Below are positions 19,669-29,831 of a DNA stretch of 64,000 nucleotides, piece after piece. The notes under the pieces were generated by a model. That model saw nothing but the letters and a program-made list of their open reading frames with translations, ran no database searches and was not told where the DNA came from. The DNA is taken from the NCBI GenBank assembly GCA_963210315.1, contig OY723255.1:1488001-1552000 (forward strand), written 5' to 3'. A program made the translations under genes and the position numbers. The stretch comes from Rhynchopus euleeides. Taxonomy: Eukaryota > Euglenozoa > Diplonemea > Diplonemida > Diplonemidae. How positions within the stretch are numbered: the first letter of the stretch is position 1; each line of letters begins with the position of its first letter.

Positions 19669-19757
19669 TGGCACAGGTGGTTTTGACACTGAATTGCTTT
19701 CTACCCTCCAACCCATGCCTCTGTTTTGAGGCAGCTGTGCGGTTGCATCTGACCTGA

Positions 19758-20127
19758 CGTACACACCCTGTATGAACACACTCGTGGGATAACCGGCATC
19801 GCCCTGACTCAGGACGAACAGCACCTGCTGTCGTGCTCTTTCGACAAGTCACTCAAGGTGTGGTGCACAACCACCCTCAACTGCCTGCGTACTGTGCAAC
19901 TGGACTACTACGCCAGCTCACTTGCTGTGTCACAGGCAGGTGTTGTTGTTGCTGTGAAAGATCAGATCGCCACCAAGCTGTACCGCCTCAGCACAGGGGA
20001 GTGTCGGGGGATGGTGGACTCACTGGGGACTGGTGTTGCACTGAGCCCCTGCGGGAGGTGGGTCTTCGCACCAACGAACAGCAGCACTTCTGTCTCTGTG
20101 TGTGCTGTGTCTTCCGTTCCACCCTGA
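19758..20127 (+). pseudogene. Ubiquitin-like/WD40 family, 5'-truncated copy
   Basis: Encodes only the last 120 or so residues (from HTLYEHTRGITGIALTQDEQHLL to the family C-terminus CAVSSVPP), without internal stop. Its 5' end abuts the spacer phrase GAGGCAGCTGTGCGGTTGCATCTGA, which normally lies downstream of a family gene. A deletion or unequal crossover between a 3' spacer and the middle of a gene explains this. Its blade-5 to blade-6 sequence (LDYYASS) is closest to members 3 and 7. Confidence 0.75.
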
Positions 20128-20424
20128 GTGCAGTGTCAGGACCGTGCTTCCTTCCCTTATGTGGTTGTATTTTGTACCGTGTTCCTTGCTTGCCTCCTTG
20201 TCGCTTGGAAGGAGGGGAATCGACCTACCGCAGCTGCAACCAAACATGCTTCTCGATGCCATCCTATGGAGTAACCTTCCGGGTGTGTGCGTGCCTTCGC
20301 CTCCGACAACAGCGCACCACCACCCCACCAACAAACTTGTTCGAGCGCTGTCGGTGTGCCGGAGGGGGTCGTAAGGTCGAGGAGGAGGACATGCGATCTG
20401 AGTCGCCGTGTTTTATTTTTACTA

Positions 20425-20633
20425 GTTACGAGCGACGAAGCGTAGCGAAGTCGCGAAGTAACGAAGGAAATCGTACGACTGAAGCTTTATAGGGATCACC
20501 TTCATGCCACTTCACAGGGGCTTACACAGCCTTTGACACAGGAGTGTGCGCTCAACAAAAAGTAGCCCGGATCTGCCTTTTTGCAGTTGCTGGGCAGGGT
20601 GTTTCTCTTATTATAGCGAAAGGAGTACGATTT
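20425..20633 (+). repeat. Dispersed repeat family A, copy 2
   Basis: Closest relative of the 951-1158 copy, differing at few positions over about 208 bp. It immediately follows the broken end of the WD40 array, so family A brackets the array on both sides in the same orientation. Confidence 0.7.
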
Positions 20634-20798
20634 CTTTGGTGGATGCGGTCAACAAACAAGTTCTGTTTCTTTTCTTTCGTGTGGTGAGTGGTGCATCGTG
20701 TAGGAAAGTATTTTTGTTAGTTTGGCGTCAGGCAACTGGGGAAACTTTCTGTGCCTTTAGCTGGATTGTGCGGCCCCACTCACACCACTTCATCAGAC

Positions 20799-20926
20799 CG
20801 GGGAGTGGTGTACACACAAAGTGGGGTCTGCGTTCCAACAAAACAACTCTCGGCAGTAATTGGTTTGTTGTCTCGTTTTTTTGCTGCCGCATCACGATAC
20901 TTTACGATCCAGCGGGGGGAACATCT
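20799..20926 (+). repeat. Dispersed repeat family E, copy 2
   Basis: Counterpart of 19506-19668, with the central segment shortened. It lies after repeat A copy 2. The stretch from here to 21300 has no gene. A hairpin with a 13-bp stem (GGTAGGGCAGGC / GCCTGCCCTACC) sits at about 21087-21118. Confidence 0.5.
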
Positions 20927-21305
20927 AGCTTACTCCCACTTGCGATGCGCAAGGTTGGAAGGGGGGCTGAGGGAAAATATCGCACAACCCACAGCAGGAG
21001 TTGTGCTTCTTTGTTCCCCCCGCCCCAACCCCTCCGCACGCGAACTTAATTTACACGAACCTACTTAATTTCAGCCCGAAACCTTGGTAGGGCAGGCCTG
21101 ACCAGCCTGCCCTACCAGAATGTTATTTCTGATCTGCCCCCGCCCCCTGGGCCCACTGGGGCCCAGGGAGCAGGGCGATTCCGAACTATTGTCCCAATGA
21201 CCCACCGAATTTGGTCAGGTGCTTGACTGAAGTCAGCCTGAGAGCCCTGTGCGGGGGGTGCCCACAGGGTCGGTGGGTGTGGGCTGTGTGCCTGGCTGCC
21301 TCTGT

Positions 21306-21420
21306 GGGTCTGGTTCAGTGCCTGAACCAGACCCACATTTTATGGGGGATGGCTGGCACCTTTTTCTACAAAATGACCCCACTACAATACGCACGGAGCT
21401 CAAATAATGCAACAACACCA
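21306..21420 (+). repeat. Dispersed unit D (outside any defined element)
   Basis: Carries CCAGACCCACATTTTATGGG, GGCTGGCACC and then AAAATGACCCCACTACAATAC. This is the same unit that occurs inside elements at about 350-440, 28670-28925, 36885-37490 and 46355-47000. It starts with a small palindrome (TGGTTCAGTGCCTGAACCA). I could not find terminal repeats that enclose this copy. Confidence 0.6.
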
Positions 21421-21554
21421 GTTTGGAGAGAGCGTGGTGCGTAGCCGGTACTTTGGCATAGGGTACGGTGGGTACCCCCCCCACCCACCCTGTCGTCGTC
21501 GTGGAGATCCCCAAAAATTAGTTCGAGGGCTGACCCCCCCCCCCCCCCCTAGGG

Positions 21555-21998
21555 CAGTGGTGGCTGCGTACGCGTACGCAGCGTGATTTTCAAAAAGTGC
21601 GTACGGCGTACGCGTACGCGTACGGCGCTGCGTACGGCAGTCTATGGTGCACAGGAGACGGCCATGGCCGCACACCAAATCCGACAGTCGAACTCAGGTG
21701 TACCAGGGGAAGCCTTCGAGCCTTCCAGTCGGAAGTGGTACCTTTTGCAGTATGATTGCGGGTGTCCTTGCAGGTGTTGCGAGTTATTCGCCACGTGCGC
21801 GGCAAGGAACCATCTGTGAAAGGCAAGAGCAAAGGCCAGGGCCCAGCCACCCGCTGGGTGGCCTACCGTGTGCTGAGAGACCTGGAATACCAGCCGTACG
21901 CAAAATCTGCGTACGCGTACGCAGCGCGATTTTCAGAAAGTGCGTACGGCGTACGCGTACGCGTACGCGTACCGTACGGCCGTACGCTGCCACCACTG
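21555..21998. mobile_element. Inverted-repeat element rich in TACGCG words, possible hAT-type MITE
   Basis: CAGTGGTGGC at 21555 and its complement GCCACCACTG ending at 21998 are flanked on both sides by CCCTAGGG (21547-21554 and 21999-22006), which could be an 8-bp target duplication of the nnnTAnnn form described for Buster-type hAT elements. Subterminal blocks are long runs of GTACGCG/TACGCGTACG words, in the same order on both flanks. Because CCCTAGGG is itself a palindrome and the complementarity continues into TGACCCCCC outside, the terminus could lie further out. No transposase. Confidence 0.5.
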
Positions 21999-22003
21999 CC
22001 CTA

Positions 22004-23151
22004 GGGGGGGTCAAATGGGGGTGACAAACACGATTTTTCAAAAAACCGGCGCAGAGGCCCCAAAGCCCCCGTAAACCCTCCAAACCCCCCCAGATCGGTC
22101 CGGAAACCCATCGAACCCCACTTTTCCACCATTCCGGGCACCTCAGGTGCCCGAATTGGGGTACCTAAATTTTGTGCCACCGTTTGGTACCGGACAGTGC
22201 CACTGTGTGGGAGGTTGGAAAAGAAAATGCCCCAACACACCACATCTGAGGGTTGCAATGCATGTTGCTTGCCAACCACGTCATCCGGTGGGTGTCAGGC
22301 GCTATGTAGGTGGCATGAGCCAGGTCTTCGATGTGTTCTGGCTTGTATATGTACCTCCCTGCCTGCGGCACAGGCACTGCCTTTGTCCCCCACACCAGCC
22401 ACAGAGAGCGTATTGTACTCGGTCCACGGTTGCTGATTCATTGTGATGCGTTGTATCCTCGAGTGAACGTCACACACTAGTGGCACCACCACCCGCCATC
22501 CGAGAGCTGTATTGACTTTGCGCCCTTCCGTTGCATTCACCTCGCCACGCATATTGCACCGTTCAGTACCAGTGCTCTTGGGCCAGGCAAAGTAGACCGC
22601 AGCAACTACCAATTCTGGCACAATGGGTACCACGACAGCGCACTTCGTGTGTTCCCGGAATGTACAGCTCGTGTTGCAACAGTCGTTGTCAACACATCCC
22701 GGTTGTGGAGCACTGCTGCACAGGAATCACACGACCATCTGGACTTGTTCCGTACCTACAGGCAGCCTCCCGGTGCATGGTGGCAGGGAGGTACATATAC
22801 AAGCCAGAACTCATCGAAGACCTGGCTAATGCCACCTACATAGCGCCTGACACCCACCGGATGACGTGGTTGGCAAGCAACATGCATTGCAACCCTCAGA
22901 TGTGGTGTGTTGGGGCATTTTCTTTTCCAACCTCCCACACAGTGGCACTGTCCGGTACCAAACGGTGGCACAAAATTTAGGTACCCCAATTCGGGCACCT
23001 GAGGTGCCCGGAATGGTGGAAAAGTGGGGTTCGATGGGTTTCCGGACCGATCTGGGGGGGTTTGGAGGGTTTACGGGGGCTTTGGGGCCTCTGCGCCGGT
23101 TTTTTGAAAAATCGTGTTTGTCCACGTAAAAGGGTGGCATTTGACCCCCCC
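22004..23151. mobile_element. TA-flanked element with 360-bp inverted-repeat arms
   Basis: The arms at 22004-22363 and 22782-23151 are nearly perfect complements. The outermost bases are GGGGGGGTCAAATG and its complement, with TA on both flanks. The arms differ mainly by a small insertion near the right outer end (GTAAAAGGGTGG) and a few point changes. The 418-bp spacer has no recognisable gene. Each arm has the same 80-codon open frame, which is a by-product of the duplication. Long-TIR, TA-target, non-autonomous DNA element; superfamily not determined. Confidence 0.65.
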
Positions 23152-23530
23152 TACCCCCCCCCCCCCCAACCTCCACACGGCAATCACTGCAGCATACAAG
23201 ACACACACGCACACCTCCCCCGTCCCCCCCCATCCCCACCCCAACCCCACAGCAGGCAAGGAGCCGGATCGTGCTTCCCCCCCCCTCTCGGAGACACAGC
23301 ATCTGCATAACGAGCGAAAGGAGAACATCCTTGTGCGTCCTTCCGCTTCTACTTCTACTTCTATTTCAAAAAAAACCCCCCCCCTCCCCCTCCCCCCGGA
23401 GATCAACCTTGCGATTCCCCCCCCTCTCTCTTCTACTTCATTACCTCCACTTCCCCCTCTTCTCCTCTTCCCGCCCTTTTCTTACCTATCACTTACCCCC
23501 TCCCTCTTCTCCGCCCCCCCTCCCCAGGGA

Positions 23531-24326
23531 TCAAGAATACGCGTCTGACACCCCACGTATTCGTATTAATACGTATTAATACGAATATGTATTAATACGT
23601 CGAATACGTGTAATACGCGTGGTTTTGGCGACCCCTCTTTCCCTCAGTGGTTTGGGGTATTTTCCCTTCCGGTGTCTGTTTTGTGAGGTTTTTGGGGTGG
23701 AGATGGGGTTCCTCCGGGATCGCGATATCTGCAGAACATGTTGACGCGCTGCGGGAAGCACATATTCGTTGTGAGTTTGTGCTTCTCCAGTGTGTTTGAA
23801 CCTCAGACGCCGTCCATGACGACGCCACACTCGAACTGACGGACACAGACGATCCAAGATGGGATCGGTCACGATCCTTTGTCTTCGTCTCCTTGGCTGA
23901 CACAGTGCCCAGCCGGTGCGATCTGCCCCACATACAAGCACTCAGTTGACCAGGTATCGCCACTCAGTTGATGTGGTTTCGCCTGTTCTACCACCTGGGG
24001 AGGGCGCAGGGTCGGTGTACGCCTCAACCTGGCGTTGCGGGTACCCTTCAGGTGCAGGAAGGCCGGGTTTGCAGGGCCTCTCTCGTGATTACGAATGCCC
24101 CATTTCAGCTCCGCCCGACACATGGTTGCTCCGTGCTCTTAATAGCGCGGGTCCGGCCTCTGCAGCCGACAGGTTGCGAGCCCATGAGGGGGTCTACAGC
24201 GCAACTCAAGGAGGGAAAGGGGGCTGAACCAAAAACCCACGTATTTCAGGAAAATACCCCCCACGTATTCGTATTAATACGTATTAATACGAATACGTAT
24301 AATACGTTTAATACGCGTATTTTTGA
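23531..24326. mobile_element. Inverted-repeat element with TATTAATACG palindromes, abutting the cyclase gene
   Basis: The ends TCAAGAATACGCGT (23531) and ACGCGTATTTTTGA (ending 24326) are complementary apart from one base. Just inside each end lies the same perfect 28-bp palindrome made of ATTCG, TATTAATACG and TATTAATACGAAT words (23559-23586 and 24267-24294). The interior has no gene. The right end is only 28 bp before the adenylate cyclase ATG, so the element forms most of that gene's upstream region. Confidence 0.55.
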
Positions 24327-24354
24327 ACCCTGCCCCCTCCCCCCCCGCGCAGCA
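24327..24354 (+). promoter_or_regulatory. Candidate splice acceptor of the cyclase mRNA
   Basis: A polypyrimidine tract (CCCTGCCCCCTCCCCCCC) is followed by GCGCAG, with AG at 24351-24352, and the ATG starts at 24355. This is the expected layout of a trans-splice (or 5'-UTR cis-splice) acceptor, with an unusually short two-base spacer to the start codon. Confidence 0.5.
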
Positions 24355-26484
24355 ATGGGGTGGCACAGCAACCTGGTGTCGATGGACGGGCAGCTGCAAG
24401 GAGAGGCACGGAGGAACCGTGCCTTGCTCTTCCATGTCGCATGTGTCTCCATCACACTCACTTCGCTCGGGTTGACCGTAAACGATGGACGCAGCCAGGT
24501 TTTGGTCTCCGTGATAGCGTACGTCATAATGTTGACAACATGCGCTAGCATCATCGCGATGTGCATCTGCCGCATCCACATCACAAAGAGAATGACGATG
24601 TCATACGTTCTAGCGTGGGCCTTCGTTATCGGAATAATCCAACTTCAACGTGCTGCCCGCAGCGATGTGACTATCTGGGGCCTGTTCGTCATGCTGTTGG
24701 ATCTGTCGTTGATTATGCGTCTCGGCAGACGGTTCTCTGTAGGCCTCCTCGTGTTCGTGTCCCTGTGGGTCGTCATGCTTCAGGCCGAGTCTGCCTCACG
24801 CTTCGGCCTCCTCGACATGCCGGGTACCGGGGATACGCAGGTGCGGCGGGAAGGGGCGGATCAGTGGTGTGCCTGCTCGGAGCCACCGTGTCCGCACAAC
24901 GCCAGCAGTGCAGGGGTCGAGTGCCTCATCACTCTCATGATTCTGGTCACCGACTTCCTCGCGACGCGTGGGTTTGCGGAGGAGGCGGAGAAGGAGAAGG
25001 CGTCGATGGCGCGGACCATCGAGACTGTGGAGGAGGCTGCGCAGCTGCTGGCGGGGTATGACGTCGACACCGTGGCGGAGCTGCTGGCGGCGGCGGAGGG
25101 GCATCTGCCGCCTGCGATGCATGCTGCGCTGCAGCGTCTGGAGGACAACCTGCGGTCGTACCGCGCGTATCTGCCTGCGGCGCTGTTCGAGTTTGTGGCG
25201 AGTGACGGAGAATGTCGCTTATCTAACCGTGTGACGGCACCAGGCAGGGAGAGTGCAGAGGCAACGCTTGTGTTCACAGACATCCGTGCATTGACGTATG
25301 TGTGGGAGGCAGTGCCCGAAGCGATGCAGAAGGCATTCAACACACACAACACGGTGGTGCGCGAAGTCATTGCCCTGTACTGCGGGTATGAGGTGAAGAC
25401 GATCGGGGATGCCTTCATGGTTGCGTTCGAAGGGCCACGCGTGGGTGTGGACTTCGCGCTGGCGGTGCAGGAGGCACTGCTTGCTGCGGAGTGGCCTGCC
25501 GCGCTGCTGGAGCTGCCGATCTGTCGGCGGACAGGGCTGTGGGGCGGGCTGACGGTGCGCATCGGTGTGAACCACGGCCCTGTGGTGGTGGAGACGAACA
25601 CACTGACGGGGCGAGTGGACTACTTCGGGCATACGGTGAACGTCGCGTCGCGTCTGGAAGGCACTTGCGTGCCTGGTGCGGTGGCTGTACCGATTGCGGT
25701 ATGGTCGCAGGTGAGCGGTGCGTGTGCGCCTGCTGTGGCGGGTAACGAGATTGCGGCAGAGATGAAGGGCGTCAGTGAGGCGTTGCCTATTCGGAACGTG
25801 TGGCCTGCCGCCCTTGCAGACAGGCAGCACTACCCACTGGCAGATCCATATGGATCCGAGGGCTCCGACAGGTCGGCCAGCACTACCTCCACCGCTCTGA
25901 CTGTGCCGCGCCTACCCAGGCAAGAGTTGTTTGCGATGCAGCAGCTGCATGCAACCATCGGGGTCGTCTCCCTCGACGTCGTGGCGGACAGCAGCCGTGC
26001 ACACCGCATCAGCGACTGCCTGGAGGCAGTTGTACCGCTGCTGCGCCAGAGCCGCGGCACGCTCGTGTCGCTGCTTGGAGAGCACGTGTTCACGGGGTGG
26101 AACCTCGTGCATCCTGTGCCTGTGCACGCGGAGAACGCTGTGCAGTTCGTGCGGCGCGCCCGACGTGTGCCGCTCTGCGAGTGCGTCACGGCCGGGCTGG
26201 CGAGTGGGACGGTGTACCACGGGGACGTGGGGACACGCAGCCAGCGCTTCGTGACTGTTGCCGGGCCTGGTGTGGCGGCGGGTCTGCAGGTGTGGAACAC
26301 GGCACGTGATGCGGGGCGGCGCTTCCTGTACACACCTGGTGGCAGTGTGGTGCTGGTTGGCGCACTGCATGCCTTGTTGCAGGCGAGCACCCTGAAAGGT
26401 GCCGATTCTGGCTCCCCCACAACGCTGTACGAGCTGCGCCAGGAGGAGGACGACAACGTGGTCTCAAAGGCCCACTTCAGCTGA
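24355..26484 (+). CDS. Membrane class III adenylate cyclase with a degenerate second cyclase domain (709 aa)
   Basis: Makes cAMP from ATP. Residues 23-42, 48-72, 81-98, 104-121, 126-143 and about 187-204 are hydrophobic and probably span the membrane. A helical linker (about 205-280) leads to a catalytic domain at about 300-455. Metal-binding Asp309 (FTDIR) and Asp352 (TIGDAFMVAF) are present. Adenine-selecting Lys348 (EVKT) and Asp422 (DYFGHTVN) indicate adenylate rather than guanylate cyclase. The transition-state residues Asn429 and Arg433 are also in place. A second cyclase-like segment at about 530-670 keeps the outline (GTVYHGDVGTRSQRF...GPGVAAG) but has lost the catalytic set, as in a regulatory partner domain. 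The catalytic motifs resemble kinetoplastid cyclases. The frame is open upstream to 23968, but that part lies inside a repeat element, so the ATG after the acceptor tract is chosen. Confidence 0.88.
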   Translation: MGWHSNLVSMDGQLQGEARRNRALLFHVACVSITLTSLGLTVNDGRSQVLVSVIAYVIMLTTCASIIAMCICRIHITKRMTMSYVLAWAFVIGIIQLQRAARSDVTIWGLFVMLLDLSLIMRLGRRFSVGLLVFVSLWVVMLQAESASRFGLLDMPGTGDTQVRREGADQWCACSEPPCPHNASSAGVECLITLMILVTDFLATRGFAEEAEKEKASMARTIETVEEAAQLLAGYDVDTVAELLAAAEGHLPPAMHAALQRLEDNLRSYRAYLPAALFEFVASDGECRLSNRVTAPGRESAEATLVFTDIRALTYVWEAVPEAMQKAFNTHNTVVREVIALYCGYEVKTIGDAFMVAFEGPRVGVDFALAVQEALLAAEWPAALLELPICRRTGLWGGLTVRIGVNHGPVVVETNTLTGRVDYFGHTVNVASRLEGTCVPGAVAVPIAVWSQVSGACAPAVAGNEIAAEMKGVSEALPIRNVWPAALADRQHYPLADPYGSEGSDRSASTTSTALTVPRLPRQELFAMQQLHATIGVVSLDVVADSSRAHRISDCLEAVVPLLRQSRGTLVSLLGEHVFTGWNLVHPVPVHAENAVQFVRRARRVPLCECVTAGLASGTVYHGDVGTRSQRFVTVAGPGVAAGLQVWNTARDAGRRFLYTPGGSVVLVGALHALLQASTLKGADSGSPTTLYELRQEEDDNVVSKAHFS

Positions 26485-27832
26485 TGCCTTACCCTTCCAG
26501 CAACAACACGACGACATGACATGTGCCGGCAGCCACCAACACAAGCTGCCGACGTGGCACATGCACCCCCTATAAAGAATGTGTGCACTATTCCTGTGGC
26601 CCTTCCTTGCCGAACTTCCGTTCGGCGTCATACCGCTGCGCTTCCACCTCACAGCGGTGTCGAGATTGCTTCCCGCGCCCCGGTCTCTGCTGGCTGTGCA
26701 TCCTAGGCTCGGCGGACACGTGCTGGCTGGCGGATCTGCTACCGCAGATGCTGCCTACCAGCAACAGCGTGCCCATCTGCTTGCCCCATTGCAAGCCCTG
26801 TTATCTGTTTTGGAGCTGTACTAGCAACGCAGGGCGCTGTGCGATGCAGATCATGCAGCACACACCACACCCACAGCAGGGGTTTTCTCGCGATCAGCGA
26901 ATCCCCCTTTGTTCTCATTCTCCCCCTTTCTGATTGCGGACACACAGTTTATCTGGGAGTGATCCTGCCCCTCCCAGGCTGGCCAACACATGGGGAACTT
27001 TCAATGCAGGCACCCCGCCTCGCCGTAAAGGGATGATGGCATTGCCATTGTTGAAGGTTATTTTATTATCGGCTCCTGAACCTCCACGGGATGGTTGAAA
27101 AACCTCGCATTCGATCAGCGTACCTCGGTACAAAACTAAACGGGGTGCTGGTGCGACAACTAGGGGCCGCCTGGCTTCTCAGCATACTCGAATGCAGCTG
27201 AGGTTTCAGGTGCGTGTCAAATAGAGGCGAATCGTGATGATGGTCTTGCATAGTGTGAGAGTGCACTATTGTTGTATTGAGGACAAAGGACGTGACTGTT
27301 CGTCAATGATGTCAGAACAGCATTGTGTGTGTGTTGACAGTGGCCACACCAAGGTGTGCTCTGCTCTACTATAAGTATATTCGGTGGAAGCGGTCAACAA
27401 AACAGCAGGGATTTAACGCAGGTCCGAATTGAGTTTACGGCACGTGGTAGTGCCGTAATTGCAGAGCCACATCTCACCTCATCACAGGCCGAGGTGTTCA
27501 GTGACATGTGTCGATAGTGTTCCATTTCTCTTTTCATGTCTCCCAGTAGCGAGTGAGTGACGCAAACGGAAAGGACAGTATTTTCACGTGTATATACCGC
27601 CTGCAAGCCGCCTCCAGGCGTGTGCACTCCCGATTTTTGGATTTACCGTCACTTAGTGTCACTTACTGTCACTTAATGTCACTTAGCGTCACAGGAGCCG
27701 ACCTCATTTTGGCCTATGCCCAAGTGTATGTCCATGCGCGTGTGTGTGAAACATAATCAAAACCTGGAGTTGACCGGTCACACTTTTCGGTACCACAACG
27801 AAGACGCCTGAGGGAAGGGAAATATTTTTACG
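26485..27832. other. Intergenic stretch after the cyclase
   Basis: No supportable gene. About 26793-26946 (GGAGCTGTACTAGCAACGCA, GCGATGCAGATCATGCAG, TTTTCTCGCGATCAGCGAAT) resembles two successive stretches at about 59960-60230, so it is a dispersed repeat. A 10-bp tandem (TGTCACTTAG-like, four and a half units) lies at 27648-27693. Confidence 0.5.
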
Positions 27833-28031
27833 ACTTGCGAGCGACTAAGCATAGCGAAGTCGCGAAGTAACGAAGGAAATTGTACGACTGAATCTTCTGG
27901 ATTGGCACCTTCATACCACTTCACAGGGCCTCAACACAGCCTTGAGACATCACTCAACAAAAGTAGTCCGGAACTGTTCTCCCACAGTTGCTGGACAGGG
28001 TGTCCACAATAAAGCGAAAGGAGTACGATTT
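27833..28031 (+). repeat. Dispersed repeat family A, copy 3
   Basis: Diverged copy (ACTTGCGAGCGACTAAGC... GGAGTACGATTTC) with the same order of segments as copies 1 and 2. It has CTCAACACAGCCTTGAGACA in the middle, a variant shared with the 33246 copy. Confidence 0.65.
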
Positions 28032-28546
28032 CAAATCGTTCCAACAAGTGTGTACTTTCACGGGCGGTATCAGCCTGCCCCAATTGCGCTCGATTTCGGT
28101 TCGCCCCACACCCCCGGAAGTCACTGACGAAAGGCACTGCCGTGACCCGTCTGATGTGTTTGTGAAACTGTTACTCATCCGGTCTCTATTTTTTCCGCAA
28201 CGCTCGTGCTAGCAGAACAGCAACCAAACGTGCTCCATGCAATCCCCCCCACCCCCCCCCCCCCCCCCAGCCACCACGTGTGCGGGATGTGTGTCCAGAA
28301 AGGGCGGGGGGTGGTGGGGGGGAGGGGGGCCCGGGGGGGGGGGGGCAGTGAAATAGAAGTAGTGGTGACCGTAAATCCGGTAATGCAGTGCGCTGAATCG
28401 TCACCCCATTGAATCAAACAGTGCAGATGGCAGATCTGCTGAGCTGTGGCGACACTACTCCAATAACAACGAACTCAAAACACGACAATACTGGCTGGCT
28501 GTGGTTGCTACTCGATGGTGCTATGAATTTCTACCTGTGTTGGTTA
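28032..28546. other. Low-complexity intergenic stretch
   Basis: A C run at about 28247-28268 and a G-rich tract at about 28303-28345 face each other across about 40 bp and could pair. No gene is supported. Confidence 0.4.
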
Positions 28547-29082
28547 CAGGGGGGGGGCGAATAGTATTACCTAGTTGAATAGTATTACGGTGCCAAATAG
28601 TATTACTTTTTTTTCGGGAGCTCTGGGGCACGTTTTTGTGGACCCTAAGTACGGGGTGCAGATAGGCACCCCATGTCCAAAATGACCCCACCACGATCCG
28701 CACAGATTCCAAACGTTCAAACGAACGGTGTTTTGGCAAATCTGTGAGGGGGGTCATGCTGGGTGGGTGGTATGGGTGGGCAAGCTGCCTCCCAGTCACC
28801 TTTTCCCTTCACAAGTGCCTGAACCCGACCCGCATTTCATGGGTGAAGCTTGGCACTTGAGCCACCAAAATGACCCCACTACGATCCGCACGGATTCCGA
28901 AAAGTGCAATAGAACGGGAGACCCCTCGAAACGCCCCTTTTCACGAATTTTGGAGTAGTACTACTACGTAATACTATTTGGCCACCCCCGAAAATATACC
29001 TTTTTTGGGGGGGGTCAAATATACAGGTTGGTTCGCCGAATAGTATTACGTAGTAATACTATTCGCCCCCCCCCCCCCCCTG
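28547..29082. mobile_element. TA-flanked MITE with AATAGTATTAC ends (Tc1/mariner-like)
   Basis: The ends are CAGGGGGGGGGCGAATAGTA (28547) and its complement (ending 29082), each flanked by TA. Three AATAGTATTAC words lie near the left end and related ones near the right end, as expected for transposase binding sites. The interior contains two units of dispersed repeat D at about 28672-28725 and 28820-28925. At 536 bp with no frame it must be non-autonomous. TA targets and AGTATT-containing ends are typical of the IS630-Tc1-mariner group. Confidence 0.7.
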
Positions 29083-29831
29083 TAATATGCAAGGAAATGG
29101 CCCGCTTTCCAGCAGGTTTTTTCTGCGCGATGTTGCACGAAACAGACATGTCCCTCCTGAGGCGCTGCTCGGGCGTATCCCCCCTCCCCCCCAGGCAAGC
29201 TTCTGTCGCCGAAGTTGCGCCGGAACAAACGGGGTATTTCCCTCCATCTGCCCTGTGCGCTTCGTCCCGGCCAGGGGTGTCTGTACATTGAATCGGAACG
29301 GGGTACGATTTAGCCCCGCAAGGAACCTTCTGCCCCACTGCATGTTGCCGCAGCTGTTCTGCCGAATGGCTGTGACCTCTGCCGTTGCTGGGCCCGATGC
29401 GCAGCTGCATGCATCCCGCGCAGTACCTCCGAAGGCGCCCAGGCAGCAACACAGGATGTGTACAAACCCCCCCACCCCGTGACCCCTCTCCGATCGGTGT
29501 CAAGTGCTTGCCTGCTATTCAGTTGCTGCACAGTGATATTCGCTATCAACACTCTAGTCTCACAGTCCTCCTGGTGATGTCGTGATCACCTCAGTCGAGC
29601 CCACACATGGTGGTTATCTGCAAAGATCAGCCCTTAAGCTGCCAGATGCATGAGACAGGAGAGACATCAACACACACCCCCCACCCCGTCTACAGGTTGC
29701 GGCTTTTGCACAACACGCAGATACACAAAACGTTGAGGGAGAGGGCAGGCTGTTGTTCCCACCACCCCACCCACCCCCCACCCCCCACCCCCAGTGTCCC
29801 CACTCTCTCAACGGCATACAACACAGAGGCG
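29083..29831. other. Intergenic stretch before the His/Gln-rich gene
   Basis: No recognisable gene. Overlapping open frames on both strands (29015-29503 minus, 29087-29482 plus) lack protein-like composition. The last 80 bases are a long C-rich tract (about 29758-29795) ending CCCCCAG, a candidate splice acceptor about 40 nt before the next ATG. Confidence 0.45.

Noticed and set aside
21999-22006. CCCTAGGG treated as unambiguous target-site duplication
   Set aside because: It is a palindrome shared with neighbouring element ends (TGACCCCCC...CTAGGG), so it cannot prove the element boundary by itself. It is kept as a possibility only.
23968-24354. A 129-codon N-terminal extension of the cyclase frame
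   Set aside because: It lies within an inverted-repeat element and includes its palindromes (NTNTYNTFNTRIFE). The acceptor-like AG and the hydrophobic start favour the ATG at 24355.
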